DNA of 58,934 bases from SAR202 cluster bacterium (GCA_022448725.1 JAKUTR010000015.1:1-58934); one strand, 5' to 3'; positions 37,332 through 46,570 are shown, counted from the first letter of the stretch. Numbers and translations are program-made. Notes: a model not told the origin generated them from the letters alone.

Positions 37332-38624
37332 ATGATCGAGCGGTATACCAGACCCGAGATGGGTAAGGTTTGGTCTGAGCAAAATAAATACGATAAGTGG
37401 CTTCTGGTTGAGATTGCTGCTTCGGAAGCTTGGTGTGAAGACGGAGTTGTTCCGGAAGGTGATATGGCCAAGCTGCGCGATGTTACTTATGACTACGCGC
37501 GCCTGAAGGAGATTCTTGAAGTTCACAGACATGAAATGACTGCTTTCCTTCAGTCAATCACCGAAAAAATCGGTCCTGAGGGTAGGTGGCTCCATCTTGG
37601 GCTCACTACTAGCGACGTTTGGGACACTGCTACCAGTCTTCAAATACTTGATGCCATCGAGTTGATAGATGAAGGTATCGACAAGTTAATGGACGCCATC
37701 AAAGCAAGGGCGCTAGAACACAAGGACACGCTTATGATCGGTCGGACTCATGGTATACACGCTGAGCCGATCACGTTTGGCCTTAAATTGGCTGTCTGGT
37801 TTGACGAAATGCGACGTAACAAGGAGAGACTAGACCAGGCCCGTGCCAATATCGCTTACGGTAAGCTATCAGGCCCGGTTGGTACCCATGCTACCGTTCC
37901 CCCACAGATAGAGGATCGTGTTTGTCAGCGCCTTGTATTAAAACCGGCACCGGCGTCTAATCAGATTTTGCAGCGCGATAGGCATGCTCAATATGTGACT
38001 ACGCTAGCCCTGATCGCAGCGTCACTTGAGAAGTTTGGGACAGAGATTCGAGGGCTACAGCGCACAGAGATTCGGGAAGTGGCTGAACCGTTTCCCAAAG
38101 GGCAACCGGGGTCATCTTCGATGCCTCATAAACGTAATCCTGAGCTCACCGAGCGGGTGTGTGGAATCGCACGTCTTATTCGAGGATTTGCACTTACATC
38201 TCTTGAGAATGTTGCGTTATGGCATGAACGAGATATAAGCCATTCTTCTGCTGAGAGGTTGACGTTTCCTGATGCTTCGATTGCCATAGACTATATCCTC
38301 GATCTTCTAACGGGCGTGATTCGGGATATGAATGTTGACGCTGACCGTATGATGCAGAACATCGAGTCGACATATGGAGTTCTATTTTCCCAGCGGGTTT
38401 TGTTGGCTTTGGTCGAAAAGGGAATGGCGCGTGAAGAGGCATACGGTATCGTGCATGAACAGGCAATGCAGAGTTGGGAAGTTGGGGATGATTTTCGTGA
38501 GAGGATGCGTTCTGAGACTCAGGTTACAGAGCGACTTTCAACAGAAGAGTTGGAAACCTTGTTTGATTATAGATACTACGTCCGTCACGTTGATGAAATT
38601 TTTCAACGTACAGGCCTAAACTAA
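37332..38624 (+). CDS. purB: Adenylosuccinate lyase
   Basis: A 430-residue PurB of the fumarase/aspartase superfamily that acts twice in purine synthesis (SAICAR to AICAR, adenylosuccinate to AMP). Seen are TTSDVWDTATSLQ, GRTHGIHAEPITFG and the signature GSSSMPHKRNP near residue 260. Length is normal. The gap to purE is 17 bases and to purC 23. Confidence 0.95.
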   Translation: MIERYTRPEMGKVWSEQNKYDKWLLVEIAASEAWCEDGVVPEGDMAKLRDVTYDYARLKEILEVHRHEMTAFLQSITEKIGPEGRWLHLGLTTSDVWDTATSLQILDAIELIDEGIDKLMDAIKARALEHKDTLMIGRTHGIHAEPITFGLKLAVWFDEMRRNKERLDQARANIAYGKLSGPVGTHATVPPQIEDRVCQRLVLKPAPASNQILQRDRHAQYVTTLALIAASLEKFGTEIRGLQRTEIREVAEPFPKGQPGSSSMPHKRNPELTERVCGIARLIRGFALTSLENVALWHERDISHSSAERLTFPDASIAIDYILDLLTGVIRDMNVDADRMMQNIESTYGVLFSQRVLLALVEKGMAREEAYGIVHEQAMQSWEVGDDFRERMRSETQVTERLSTEELETLFDYRYYVRHVDEIFQRTGLN

Positions 38625-38647
38625 AAAATAAAAAATAGGAGAGATTA

Positions 38648-39523
38648 ATGACAGCCTTGATGGAGTCCCCTCTTGCAGACCTTATATACCGAGGTAAGGT
38701 CCGTGATACGCATGACATCGGAGACGGAAGATACCTAATGGTGGCGACTGATCGTATTTCCGCATTTGATGTGGTATTCCCCACCGGCATTCCGGATAAG
38801 GGAGCTGTACTATCGCAGATCTCGAGGTTCTGGTTTAGTAAGACTGAACATATCATTCCTAATCATCTTATTGGCATGGCATACGACGTTGAGGGGATTG
38901 ATATAGACAAAGATATCGCACGCCGTTCGATGATCGTAAAGAAAGCCGAACGCGTTGATATCGAATGTATTGTTCGTGGCTACATCACAGGTTCAGCATG
39001 GTCCGAATATCGGAAGACGGGCACTGTGCAAGGAGATAGGATCCAGGCGGGGTTAGTAGAAGGTGATAAATTTCCTGACCCACTCTTCACCCCGACGACT
39101 AAGGCTGAAGAAGGTCACGACGAGAATATGAGTTTTCAAGAGGTTGTTGATATGGTGGGTTCCGAGACGGCGGATAGATTACGGGAGCTCTCAATCGAAG
39201 TCTATGATTTCGCCCATGATGTTGCTCGCGAACGGGGTATCATCCTCGCTGATACGAAGATGGAGTTCGGCTTTATTGATGGCGAACTTTCTCTAATAGA
39301 TGAATTGCTTACTCCTGACTCAAGTCGCTTCTGGGATAATGATGGATATGCACCTGGTAAATCACAACCGAATTATGACAAACAGTTTGTTCGGGACTGG
39401 GCGGATGCGCAGGGTTGGGACCATGAACCCCCGGCTCCTCCGCTGCCCGAGGATATAGTGGAACGCACTCGCGAACGCTATCTGGAGGCGTATAAGTTGT
39501 TGACTGGCGAAGAAATCAACTAG
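38648..39523 (+). CDS. purC: SAICAR synthetase
   Basis: A 291-residue PurC. It begins with YRGKVRDTHDIGDGRYLMVATDRISAFD-type residues (about 14-40) and has the ECIVRGYITGSAWSEY loop, PLFTPTTKAEEGHDEN and LADTKMEFGF near residue 200. It couples Asp to CAIR using ATP. It is of the longer, yeast-like form (about 290 rather than 240 residues). AGGAGA precedes the ATG. Confidence 0.95.
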   Translation: MTALMESPLADLIYRGKVRDTHDIGDGRYLMVATDRISAFDVVFPTGIPDKGAVLSQISRFWFSKTEHIIPNHLIGMAYDVEGIDIDKDIARRSMIVKKAERVDIECIVRGYITGSAWSEYRKTGTVQGDRIQAGLVEGDKFPDPLFTPTTKAEEGHDENMSFQEVVDMVGSETADRLRELSIEVYDFAHDVARERGIILADTKMEFGFIDGELSLIDELLTPDSSRFWDNDGYAPGKSQPNYDKQFVRDWADAQGWDHEPPAPPLPEDIVERTRERYLEAYKLLTGEEIN

Positions 39524-39558
39524 CAAAATAAACGAAAAAGCGTTAGTAGTGAGGATCA

Positions 39559-40173
39559 ATGTCCAACGAAGCACAACAGGGTAAGCGGTTAACACCTACT
39601 CAGGCTCGCGCGGCCAGGCGTGACCGAAAGAATCGACGTACGCGCTTTAAGCGATGGTTAGCTGTTTCGGCGGTAGGATTAGTTACAGCACTCTTTATCC
39701 TTGCTCTGTTTGTTCCCAGCAATTTTGGTGGGGGTGGAGGTGGAACTACTCCCACCGGTCCTGGTGAACGGTTCGATAACCAAGGAAACACTCATATCGA
39801 ATTGGGCGGTTCGCACCCGGTCTATAACAGCAATCCGGCCACATCTGGATGGCACTATGACCAACCCGCATCTTGGGGTGTTAAGACAGAACCACTACCT
39901 CCCGAACGGTTTGTACATAACATGGAACACGGAGGTATAGTCCTACACCACAATTGTGCTGATGGGTGCGAGGATGTCGTCAACAAGATGACCGCAATTG
40001 CGAATGCTGCAAACGAGGCGATTGTGATGCCGAATCCAGAGATGGAAAGCCGGTTTGCTCTAACAGCATGGAACTTCCTATTGACTATGGAGGAATGGGA
40101 TGATGAGTTGGCGCGCGAGTTCGTCACAAACCATCTCAATTCACCCAACGCCCCTGAGTGGCAGGCAAGGTAG
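39559..40173 (+). CDS. DUF3105 membrane-anchored protein (first copy)
   Basis: A 204-residue protein. A very basic N-terminus (ARAARRDRKNRRTRFKRW) precedes one membrane helix (about 33-53) and a Gly/Thr linker. The outer DUF3105 domain then carries HPVYNSNPATSGWHYDQP, VHNMEHGGIVLHHNC and a second Cys five residues on. The conserved His and Cys suggest metal binding, but the function is unknown. A second DUF3105 gene follows after six bases, and both sit inside the purine operon. Confidence 0.78.
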   Translation: MSNEAQQGKRLTPTQARAARRDRKNRRTRFKRWLAVSAVGLVTALFILALFVPSNFGGGGGGTTPTGPGERFDNQGNTHIELGGSHPVYNSNPATSGWHYDQPASWGVKTEPLPPERFVHNMEHGGIVLHHNCADGCEDVVNKMTAIANAANEAIVMPNPEMESRFALTAWNFLLTMEEWDDELAREFVTNHLNSPNAPEWQAR

Positions 40174-40179
40174 AACCTA

Positions 40180-40719
40180 TTGCGCATGATGGGGGTGCTG
40201 CTAGTCTCATGGTTGGCAGTTTTGACTCTAGCAGGGTGCTCGTCATCAGAGGTTGAGACGCCAGAGACGAGTGACCCAGAAGCTGTGTGGGCGGTTGGTG
40301 GGGAAAAAGTGCCAATTATGCCGAGTAGGCGTCACCTTGATCCGAATGAGTCTCATGAACCATACAACTCATTCCCGGCGACATCTGGTCCACACTACCC
40401 TATTTGGTGGCAGGAATGGGGTGTCGTCGAATTTGAGATGCCGGATGAAGTTGCAGTGCACAACATGGAGCATGGGGGCGTACTCATTCGGTATGATTGT
40501 CCCCAAGGATGCGCTGAGCTTGTAACGAAACTTGTTGCGATCACTGAGCAGTTTTCAAAAGTTATTCTTAGCCCCCTGAGTAAAATGGATACGACAATTG
40601 CCCTGACGGCATGGGGTTACTTGGATAAGTTCAACGACTTCGATAGTGAAAGGATTCTCGGGTTTATTGACCAGCATTTGAATTCGCCGGAATCACCAGA
40701 ACCTCTCGTATTTCCTTAG
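40180..40719 (+). CDS. DUF3105 lipoprotein (second copy)
   Basis: A 179-residue lipoprotein with signal MMGVLLVSWLAVLTLAGC (lipobox LAGC). The DUF3105 domain repeats the motifs of the gene before it: SFPATSGPHYPIWW, VHNMEHGGVLIRYDC and LTAWGYLDKF. The tandem pair, one helix-anchored and one lipid-anchored, looks like a duplication. The start may be TTG 40180 or ATG 40186; the latter gives a cleaner signal peptide. It ends 32 bases before purS. Confidence 0.76.
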   Translation: MRMMGVLLVSWLAVLTLAGCSSSEVETPETSDPEAVWAVGGEKVPIMPSRRHLDPNESHEPYNSFPATSGPHYPIWWQEWGVVEFEMPDEVAVHNMEHGGVLIRYDCPQGCAELVTKLVAITEQFSKVILSPLSKMDTTIALTAWGYLDKFNDFDSERILGFIDQHLNSPESPEPLVFP

Positions 40720-40751
40720 TGTGGTGACAGGTTGATGGCGGGTCGGCTACT

Positions 40752-41018
40752 ATGGGGCATATGAAATTTCAAGCTAAAATCCACGTAATATTGAAACCTA
40801 CGGTCAATGACCCGCAAGGTCTCACTATAAAGGGTGGTCTCCAGCAGCTTGGATTCCAAGGAGTAGAGTCAGTCCGCTCTGGCAAGTACTTCGAGATTTC
40901 TATCCAGGCCGAAGACGAGAGTGACGCTAAAGTATTAGTTGATGGTATGTGCGAGAAACTGCTCGCGAATCCTGTTATTGAGAATTACGAATTTACCGTT
41001 AGTAAGTCCAATTCGTGA
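40752..41018 (+). CDS. purS: Phosphoribosylformylglycinamidine synthase subunit PurS
   Basis: An 88-residue PurS, the small bridging subunit of the FGAM synthase complex with PurQ and PurL. It shows the ferredoxin-like strand FQAKIHVILKPTVNDPQG and GVESVRSGKYFEI. Alternative starts lie at Met 1 and Met 4 (40752 or 40761). In most genomes purQ and purL follow at once; here the next gene is on the other strand, so purS is the last gene of this operon. Confidence 0.9.
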   Translation: MGHMKFQAKIHVILKPTVNDPQGLTIKGGLQQLGFQGVESVRSGKYFEISIQAEDESDAKVLVDGMCEKLLANPVIENYEFTVSKSNS

Positions 41019-41092
41019 AGTTCGCTGAGTTGATCGTCCCTGAGGCACGGGAATGTCAAGTGCGCCACCCCATCTGTATTCCAGCGGGATTA

Positions 41093-41965
41093 TTAGCCCG
41101 GTAGATCCTCAAGAGATCGGTACCTAGGACGCCAACCCCACTGCTGATCCCCGAGCAGGTAAGCGTGGTATTTTTCTGGAGTGTTTTCCAGAAATTCCCT
41201 ACTAGGTTCCTGGCCGGAGTCGGCTTTAAACATCGGTGGTGTATACCCAGTGATAATGATGGCACGTTCTCGATCGCTGCGGATTTGGCCAGTTGCATGA
41301 ATTAGTGACTCAGGAAACAGAACAGTCGATCCGGCAGGGGCGACTACCTGGTGGATAAGTGACCGGTCTTGGTAGGCTGCTTTGATAATAGTTTCCTCAG
41401 GTGCTTGAATCTTGTGGCTACCTGCTATCACGACCGTGCCGCCATCGTCCGGACCAAGTTCAGTCAGATTGGTCAGGGTCTTCACAAAGTTACTATGGAA
41501 CAAATCATTACCTGTGTACGTTCCATAGCCCGGCCTCGTTCCCGTGTGGAATCCAAATTCCGGCTGGGCCTCTTGAAAGCTATTCGGGTCTCGGGAGTTA
41601 ATAATTGCTTCCGATTCTGACAGACGTACGGTACCGCCGACAACTTCCTCCGCCATGCTAACTAGTCGAGGATGTGTTACGTGATCCAATACAGCTGGAT
41701 CTGTTTCAAGAACATGTGCGAAGTGAATGTTGTATGGAGTGTAACCAGTGCAGCGGCAACCGCGTACTACCTCCCCAAGCGGGTTGTCACGAATCGACTC
41801 AAAGTCGCGTTTGAGTTTGTGGAGGGCCTCTAGTAAACCGTCGCGCTCATCCGCCGCCAGAGTGTTCTCGATTACCACATAGCCATAGACATCAAAATGA
41901 TAGCGCTGGGAGGCAGTCAAAGCGGGAAATGTTCTGGTAAAACCATTGGTACTGTCTTGAGTCAT
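41093..41965 (-). CDS. PhyH-like 2-oxoglutarate/Fe(II) oxygenase with HxG motif
   Basis: A 290-residue phytanoyl-CoA dioxygenase-family protein. The jelly-roll core has GPDDGGTVVIAGSHK (171-185) and the distal iron His in PESLIHATGQIRSDRER (H223, then Arg). The proximal motif, normally HxD, reads H140-T-G142 in GFHTGTRPGYG, so the carboxylate ligand is replaced by Gly. I start at ATG 41965, with GGAG about ten bases upstream; a TTG 16 codons earlier is the alternative. It is convergent with purS and opens the accessory region. Substrate unknown. Confidence 0.75.
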   Translation of the reverse strand: MTQDSTNGFTRTFPALTASQRYHFDVYGYVVIENTLAADERDGLLEALHKLKRDFESIRDNPLGEVVRGCRCTGYTPYNIHFAHVLETDPAVLDHVTHPRLVSMAEEVVGGTVRLSESEAIINSRDPNSFQEAQPEFGFHTGTRPGYGTYTGNDLFHSNFVKTLTNLTELGPDDGGTVVIAGSHKIQAPEETIIKAAYQDRSLIHQVVAPAGSTVLFPESLIHATGQIRSDRERAIIITGYTPPMFKADSGQEPSREFLENTPEKYHAYLLGDQQWGWRPRYRSLEDLPG

Positions 41966-42108
41966 CTGGTGTGCTCCAATATAGCTAGAAACATTAGCAG
42001 TGGGACTCTGCAACCGTCAACGGACGGTTACTTTAGACGAAATTGGAGGACGAAAGCTCCTGTCGTAGTTTGGTTGGGAGCAGTCGTTCTTTGGCTAGCG
42101 GTGAGAGT

Positions 42109-43212
42109 CTATATGGAACCGAATCCTTGTACGAAGGTCAATAATGTTTTGGGGTTTTGAATGAATATCATCTCGATATTTTCCCCAGTTACTCCGAGAG
42201 TTGCTAGGTGAGGTACGAAGGTCTCTTGCATATACGAATACCCACCCCCTCCATAATGCTTTAGGTGAGTCTTTATGCAAACATCTTGCGCTAATAACAC
42301 TTTGTCACAGTAGCCATCTTCGATCAGTTCCACCACCGCTTCAGCAGCCTGTTTCTGTACACTGACTCCTAAAGCCTCTGACTGCCCGATCAGTTCGAAC
42401 TCGACGTACACCCCCCGTTCCAAAAGTTCTTTCAGGAAGGGGAGATCGTTCGCTGACTTGTTACAGTGACCAACCACTACGCGTTCTAGATCCGCTCCTT
42501 CATCCTCGACCCAGTTCAGGACGTCATGTTTTTCTTTTTCGAAACCGGCTTCATGGAAAGTTATAGCGGCTCCGGTGATCACACTCGCACGTGCGGATGC
42601 ACGGATGCTCTTCTCTTCGTTGTGAGTAATGGGATTGCCATTCACACCGCCCTCACCAATTATCCCTGACTGAATCCCTGTATCTCCGACACCGGACGTC
42701 AGATCACTAATGATTTCTTGGGTTAGGTCTTTCTCACTACGTCGATCCATGTCATCTGGATGAAAGACCTTTTGATACCAGCCTGAGCCCATCACGATGT
42801 GAAGCCCAGTAGCGCTTGAGACACGCTTGAGTGCTGCGGGGTCTCGTTTCAGACCAATGTTGGTTACATCGACAATCGTCCCGCCTCCACGTCTTTTGAA
42901 CTCTAGTGTTTCGTGGATAGCTAGTTGCTCGTCCGCGAGAACCCATTGATCCGACACTGGAGCTAGTTCATTAGGGAGATTAAGGTTTCCTATTGAAACA
43001 GGTGATCCCCATTGGGCTAGTTCTGTTGCGGCGAAATCTTTGGTTGTGGAGATTGGTTGGGAACGGCCTGGAACCGCTATGTCCCGTCCATGAGGTAGAT
43101 GATATCGCCGAAGGTCAATGAACAGATGCTCGTGCATCAGGGTGAATCCAAGATCCTCAGGGGATATTGGCCCGTGCACTGTCATTACCTTACCGGCAAT
43201 GTTTTCGGTCAC
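42109..43212 (-). CDS. Phosphotriesterase-family hydrolase (downstream copy)
   Basis: A 367-residue TIM-barrel amidohydrolase of the phosphotriesterase family. All metal ligands can be placed: H27/H29 in LMHEHL, E187 in IIGEGGV, H220, H249 in VVGHCN and D310 in LLAQDVC. Glu at the bridging position replaces carboxylated Lys, as in E. coli PHP. Known activities include lactonase, phosphotriesterase and amidase; which applies is unclear. The ATG overlaps the TGA of the upstream paralogue (43209-43212), so the two are coupled. Confidence 0.82.
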   Translation of the reverse strand: MTENIAGKVMTVHGPISPEDLGFTLMHEHLFIDLRRYHLPHGRDIAVPGRSQPISTTKDFAATELAQWGSPVSIGNLNLPNELAPVSDQWVLADEQLAIHETLEFKRRGGGTIVDVTNIGLKRDPAALKRVSSATGLHIVMGSGWYQKVFHPDDMDRRSEKDLTQEIISDLTSGVGDTGIQSGIIGEGGVNGNPITHNEEKSIRASARASVITGAAITFHEAGFEKEKHDVLNWVEDEGADLERVVVGHCNKSANDLPFLKELLERGVYVEFELIGQSEALGVSVQKQAAEAVVELIEDGYCDKVLLAQDVCIKTHLKHYGGGGYSYMQETFVPHLATLGVTGENIEMIFIQNPKTLLTFVQGFGSI

Positions 43213-44396
43213 TTTTGGCTGGGAGGATCGAAAGGCAGAATGCGTGCCGGGTTTTCCACCATCATCTTTTCTGTTTGGAGACGTGTCACCCCGTTTTCTC
43301 GTAAATGAGGTAGGAATTTTTCCGGGATGAAGCTATAGCCTGCACCACCGTAGTGTTGGAGATGTACCTTTAAGCACACATCGTGAGACAGGAGAAGCCT
43401 ATTCTCGAATCCTGCACCCAGTAGCTCTGGGATAGCCTTAGCTGCCAGCGATGTTGGGCTTTCGGTAAGTGTCGTTGCCCGCCCGAGGAGGTCGAATTGG
43501 AGATACACACCTCGTTCCAGGAGTTCGATCATTAGGTCAGGATCTTCAGCGATTTCATCTGAGTGACCAAGTACCACTCGATCCAAATTGGCCCCCTCCT
43601 CACCCAGAATGTTTAGGGTCTCTAGACGCTCTCTGCCGGTACCACCCCTGTGGAATGATATGGCTGCCCCAGTTAGCCTACTGGCTCTGGCAGCGGCTTT
43701 TATACTTTTTGTTTCATTGGGTCCCAAGGGATCCCCGTTCACCCCGACCTCTCCGATGATTCCAGAGCGAATACCGGTATCGCCGACTCCGGTGACTATG
43801 TCGGCGACGATTTCGTTGGTCAACTCTTCCACGGTACGATCGTCCATATCTTCTGGGTGGTACACACTGTGGTAGTACCCCGTTCCCATAACGATGTTTA
43901 ACCCGGTACGTTCCGAGACTCGACGCATTGATTCGGGGGCACGTTTCAACCCGATACTCGTTACCTCGACCACTGTACTGCCGCCCAGGTTTTTGAATTC
44001 CAGGATTTCTTTGGCTGCGACGTCCTCATCAGCCAGGACATAATTGTCCGCGATTGGCCCCATATCACGTGCTATATGTAAGTTGCCTAGTTGCACTTTT
44101 GCTTCATACACGGCAAGTTGAGTAGCCGGGAAGTCCTCGGTTGTTAGGATAGGTTCGGTTCGTCCCTCCAATTCCACGTTGATTGCATGCGGGAGATGGG
44201 TTTTACGAAGATCCACAAATAGGTGTTCGTGCATCAAGGTCATCCCAAGTTGGTTTGGGGATAGTGGCCCTCTAACTGCTAAAACATGGCCAGCCATATT
44301 TGGGATTGCGTCCGGGGCAACCCACCGGGACCTATCACTCTTGCGCAAATCGGCCAGATTCTTATTGTTTTGTTCACCAAAATAGATGTTTGACAT
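43209..44396 (-). CDS. Phosphotriesterase-family hydrolase (upstream copy)
   Basis: A 395-residue paralogue of the gene that follows it, sharing long stretches such as LMHEHLF, DMD(D/R)R(T/S) and LERGVY. Ligands are H56/H58, E216, H249, H278 and D339. It has about 28 extra residues at the N-terminus before the domain (NMAGHVLAVRGPLSPNQLG). The pair arose by tandem duplication and may form a heteromer or act on related substrates. It is divergent from the 44567 gene. Confidence 0.82.
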   Translation of the reverse strand: MSNIYFGEQNNKNLADLRKSDRSRWVAPDAIPNMAGHVLAVRGPLSPNQLGMTLMHEHLFVDLRKTHLPHAINVELEGRTEPILTTEDFPATQLAVYEAKVQLGNLHIARDMGPIADNYVLADEDVAAKEILEFKNLGGSTVVEVTSIGLKRAPESMRRVSERTGLNIVMGTGYYHSVYHPEDMDDRTVEELTNEIVADIVTGVGDTGIRSGIIGEVGVNGDPLGPNETKSIKAAARASRLTGAAISFHRGGTGRERLETLNILGEEGANLDRVVLGHSDEIAEDPDLMIELLERGVYLQFDLLGRATTLTESPTSLAAKAIPELLGAGFENRLLLSHDVCLKVHLQHYGGAGYSFIPEKFLPHLRENGVTRLQTEKMMVENPARILPFDPPSQK

Positions 44397-44566
44397 TAAA
44401 GTGTTACCAGAGTCAAAGTTGATTTTCGGTTAGGCTCGACCAATAAATGAAGTCTTAGTTCTTCACTCTCTGGTGCTGATCCATAGGTCACAGCAAGTAT
44501 ATAGAACATGTGGTGTGTGTCATAATCGCATCCCGCTGGTAATGTGATATTCCGGAAGGGGCAAAT

Positions 44567-45829
44567 TTGGCTCAGCGTAAGAAGATAGCAGCTATCCTAA
44601 CGGCCTTTTTCCCGGCTGCCCACGGATCCCATGCAGATCTCGTTGTGTCCAAGCTCGCACGAGGCTTTCCTACAACAGAAGGTCTTATTGACCCCCAGGT
44701 TGACCTTGTATCGATGTATATTGATCAACCTCACTGGACGAACCTGGGGCAGGAGTTAGCTCAAGAATACGGTATCGAGATATTCGAAAGTATTCGAGGA
44801 GCATTGACCATGAAGCCGCAGCAGAGACCTGGACACTGGACCCCCGATAACGAAGCCCAAGCTGGAGAGTTGGCGGTTGATGGAGTGATGATTGTAGCTG
44901 AACATGGTGACTATGCTAGTAATGAACAGCAACGTCATCTCTACCCGCGCAGATACTTTTTTGAACAGGTCTGCGGAGTGTTTGCGACTTCAGGTCGGTC
45001 GGTACCTGTTTTCAATGATAAACACCTTTCTTACAACTGGGACGATTCATTATGGATGTATAAACGAGCTCAGGAACTAGAAATACCATTTATGGCTGGC
45101 TCCGCTCTGCCGCTTTGTTCCCGAGGACCGGAACTTGAACACGAAATTGGCACTCCCATCGATGAAGCTCTTTCCATTGGATACATTCATCCTTTCTTGT
45201 ACGGGCTTGACTCATATGGTTTTCATAGCTTGGAGGGATTGCAATGTATGGTGGAGCGACGCAATGGAGGCGAGACAGGTATACGGTCTGTGCAGTGTTT
45301 AGAGGGAGATGACGTATGGGCTGCTGGTAAAGAGGGAGCTTGGTCACAACCTCTTGCTCTAGCAGCAGAGAGCCGTATAGAAGCCTTACCTCCAATGAGG
45401 GCATACGGGGCGGGTGATGGACTGACTGATTCGCCGGTGCCTCTCAAAGAGCCAGGCCGCATGGAGGACAACTGTCGCAGCCCAATTGTTTTTATTCTCG
45501 AATACAACGATGGTCTTCGAGCTTCCACTCTCCTACTTCCGGGACATCTCCGTGCAAATGGATATGCCGCACGCGTGGACGGAGAAATTCTCAGTACTGG
45601 GTTCATTCGAACTGGGAACCAGGATGAACCGTTTAGTTACCAAGCGATGAACATTCAGCAGATGTTTATAACCGGTCAGCCACAGTACCCGGTGGAGCGC
45701 ACATTACTCGTTAGCGGGGCCCTGGATGCTTTAATGGAATCCAAGCACAACGGCCACGTTCGAGTGGAAACCCCACACTTGGATGTAACGTACAGGCCAC
45801 TCGAAACAGATCCGATAAGGATACGTTAA
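44567..45829 (+). CDS. Conserved hypothetical protein, 420 aa (EHGDYA motif family)
   Basis: A soluble protein starting with a Rossmann-like strand (KKIAAILTAFFPAAHGSHAD), then LAVDGVMIVAEHGDYASNEQ (about 103-122), YPRRYFFEQV and VFNDKHLSYNWDD, and a second half with HSLEGLQCMVERRNGGETG. I recall relatives in Planctomycetes and marine Chloroflexota that carry no named function; they tend to sit beside oxygenases and dehydrogenases. The start is TTG 44567, supported by GGAAGGGG five bases upstream. It is probably part of the same degradative set as its neighbours, but this is inference. Confidence 0.6.
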   Translation: MAQRKKIAAILTAFFPAAHGSHADLVVSKLARGFPTTEGLIDPQVDLVSMYIDQPHWTNLGQELAQEYGIEIFESIRGALTMKPQQRPGHWTPDNEAQAGELAVDGVMIVAEHGDYASNEQQRHLYPRRYFFEQVCGVFATSGRSVPVFNDKHLSYNWDDSLWMYKRAQELEIPFMAGSALPLCSRGPELEHEIGTPIDEALSIGYIHPFLYGLDSYGFHSLEGLQCMVERRNGGETGIRSVQCLEGDDVWAAGKEGAWSQPLALAAESRIEALPPMRAYGAGDGLTDSPVPLKEPGRMEDNCRSPIVFILEYNDGLRASTLLLPGHLRANGYAARVDGEILSTGFIRTGNQDEPFSYQAMNIQQMFITGQPQYPVERTLLVSGALDALMESKHNGHVRVETPHLDVTYRPLETDPIRIR

Positions 45830-45922
45830 CAAGAACGAAAGACTGAAGGCCTGAGAATTTCGTGATAAGGCTGATGCAGCGGAGCTTGGCCCAAAGGGGT
45901 TGTTTGTGTCAGTAACTACCAG

Positions 45923-46570
45923 CTAGTTTGAGCCGACTTGGCGCGGGTCGGGTCCATATTTGTTAGGACCGAGATTTCCTTTTCGTATCATCATTACAAA
46001 CAGCGCGATCGAGCTGATAAAAAAGAAAATATACGTAACAACAAACAAAAGACCCCCTAAACTCTCAGCAACAGACATTACTATTAGGGACAGGATCCCT
46101 CCAAACACCAGGGTGGCCCAGGGAGTTACTTGCCACCATCCAGATAGGCCCAAATCGTGTAGTCGCCGTGCAGTAAGTGAGATATTGGGGATCCACAGAA
46201 ACACCGAGATGAGTCCAACTACGGGAACCAATCCGACTAGGAACGTGAATAACACCCACCACCACAATTCCGATCTTCGGGCACGTCCACTATAGGTAAA
46301 ACTTTTCTTAAAACCCAGAGAGATCGCTTCCCCGAAGCTCACCATGGGCAATTGCTGTGAGTCATCAGGAGTATGTTGATAGCCGGCAGGTGTAGCAGTG
46401 AGAGACGTACCACAGTCTCCACAGAACTGGTCGTTTAGATCATTCTCTTGGCCGCACTGGGGGCATTTCCCCTCACTTGCCGATTGTAATGATGCACCAC
46501 ATTGAAGACAGAATGATGCATCTTGACTGGCCGGGGAGCCGCAGTTGTGGCAAAAATGTTGACTAGCCAT
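45923..46570 (-). CDS. Double zinc-ribbon DUF805 membrane protein
   Basis: A 215-residue protein. Two zinc ribbons lie at the N-terminus (CHNCG and CLQCG, about 8-26; CPQCGQ and CGDCG, about 36-54). After a linker, the DUF805 domain follows with SGRARRSELWWWVLF and SLTARRLHDLGLSGWW and four membrane segments. DUF805 proteins sit in the inner membrane with unknown function. The gene is convergent with the 44567 gene. Confidence 0.8.
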   Translation of the reverse strand: MASQHFCHNCGSPASQDASFCLQCGASLQSASEGKCPQCGQENDLNDQFCGDCGTSLTATPAGYQHTPDDSQQLPMVSFGEAISLGFKKSFTYSGRARRSELWWWVLFTFLVGLVPVVGLISVFLWIPNISLTARRLHDLGLSGWWQVTPWATLVFGGILSLIVMSVAESLGGLLFVVTYIFFFISSIALFVMMIRKGNLGPNKYGPDPRQVGSN

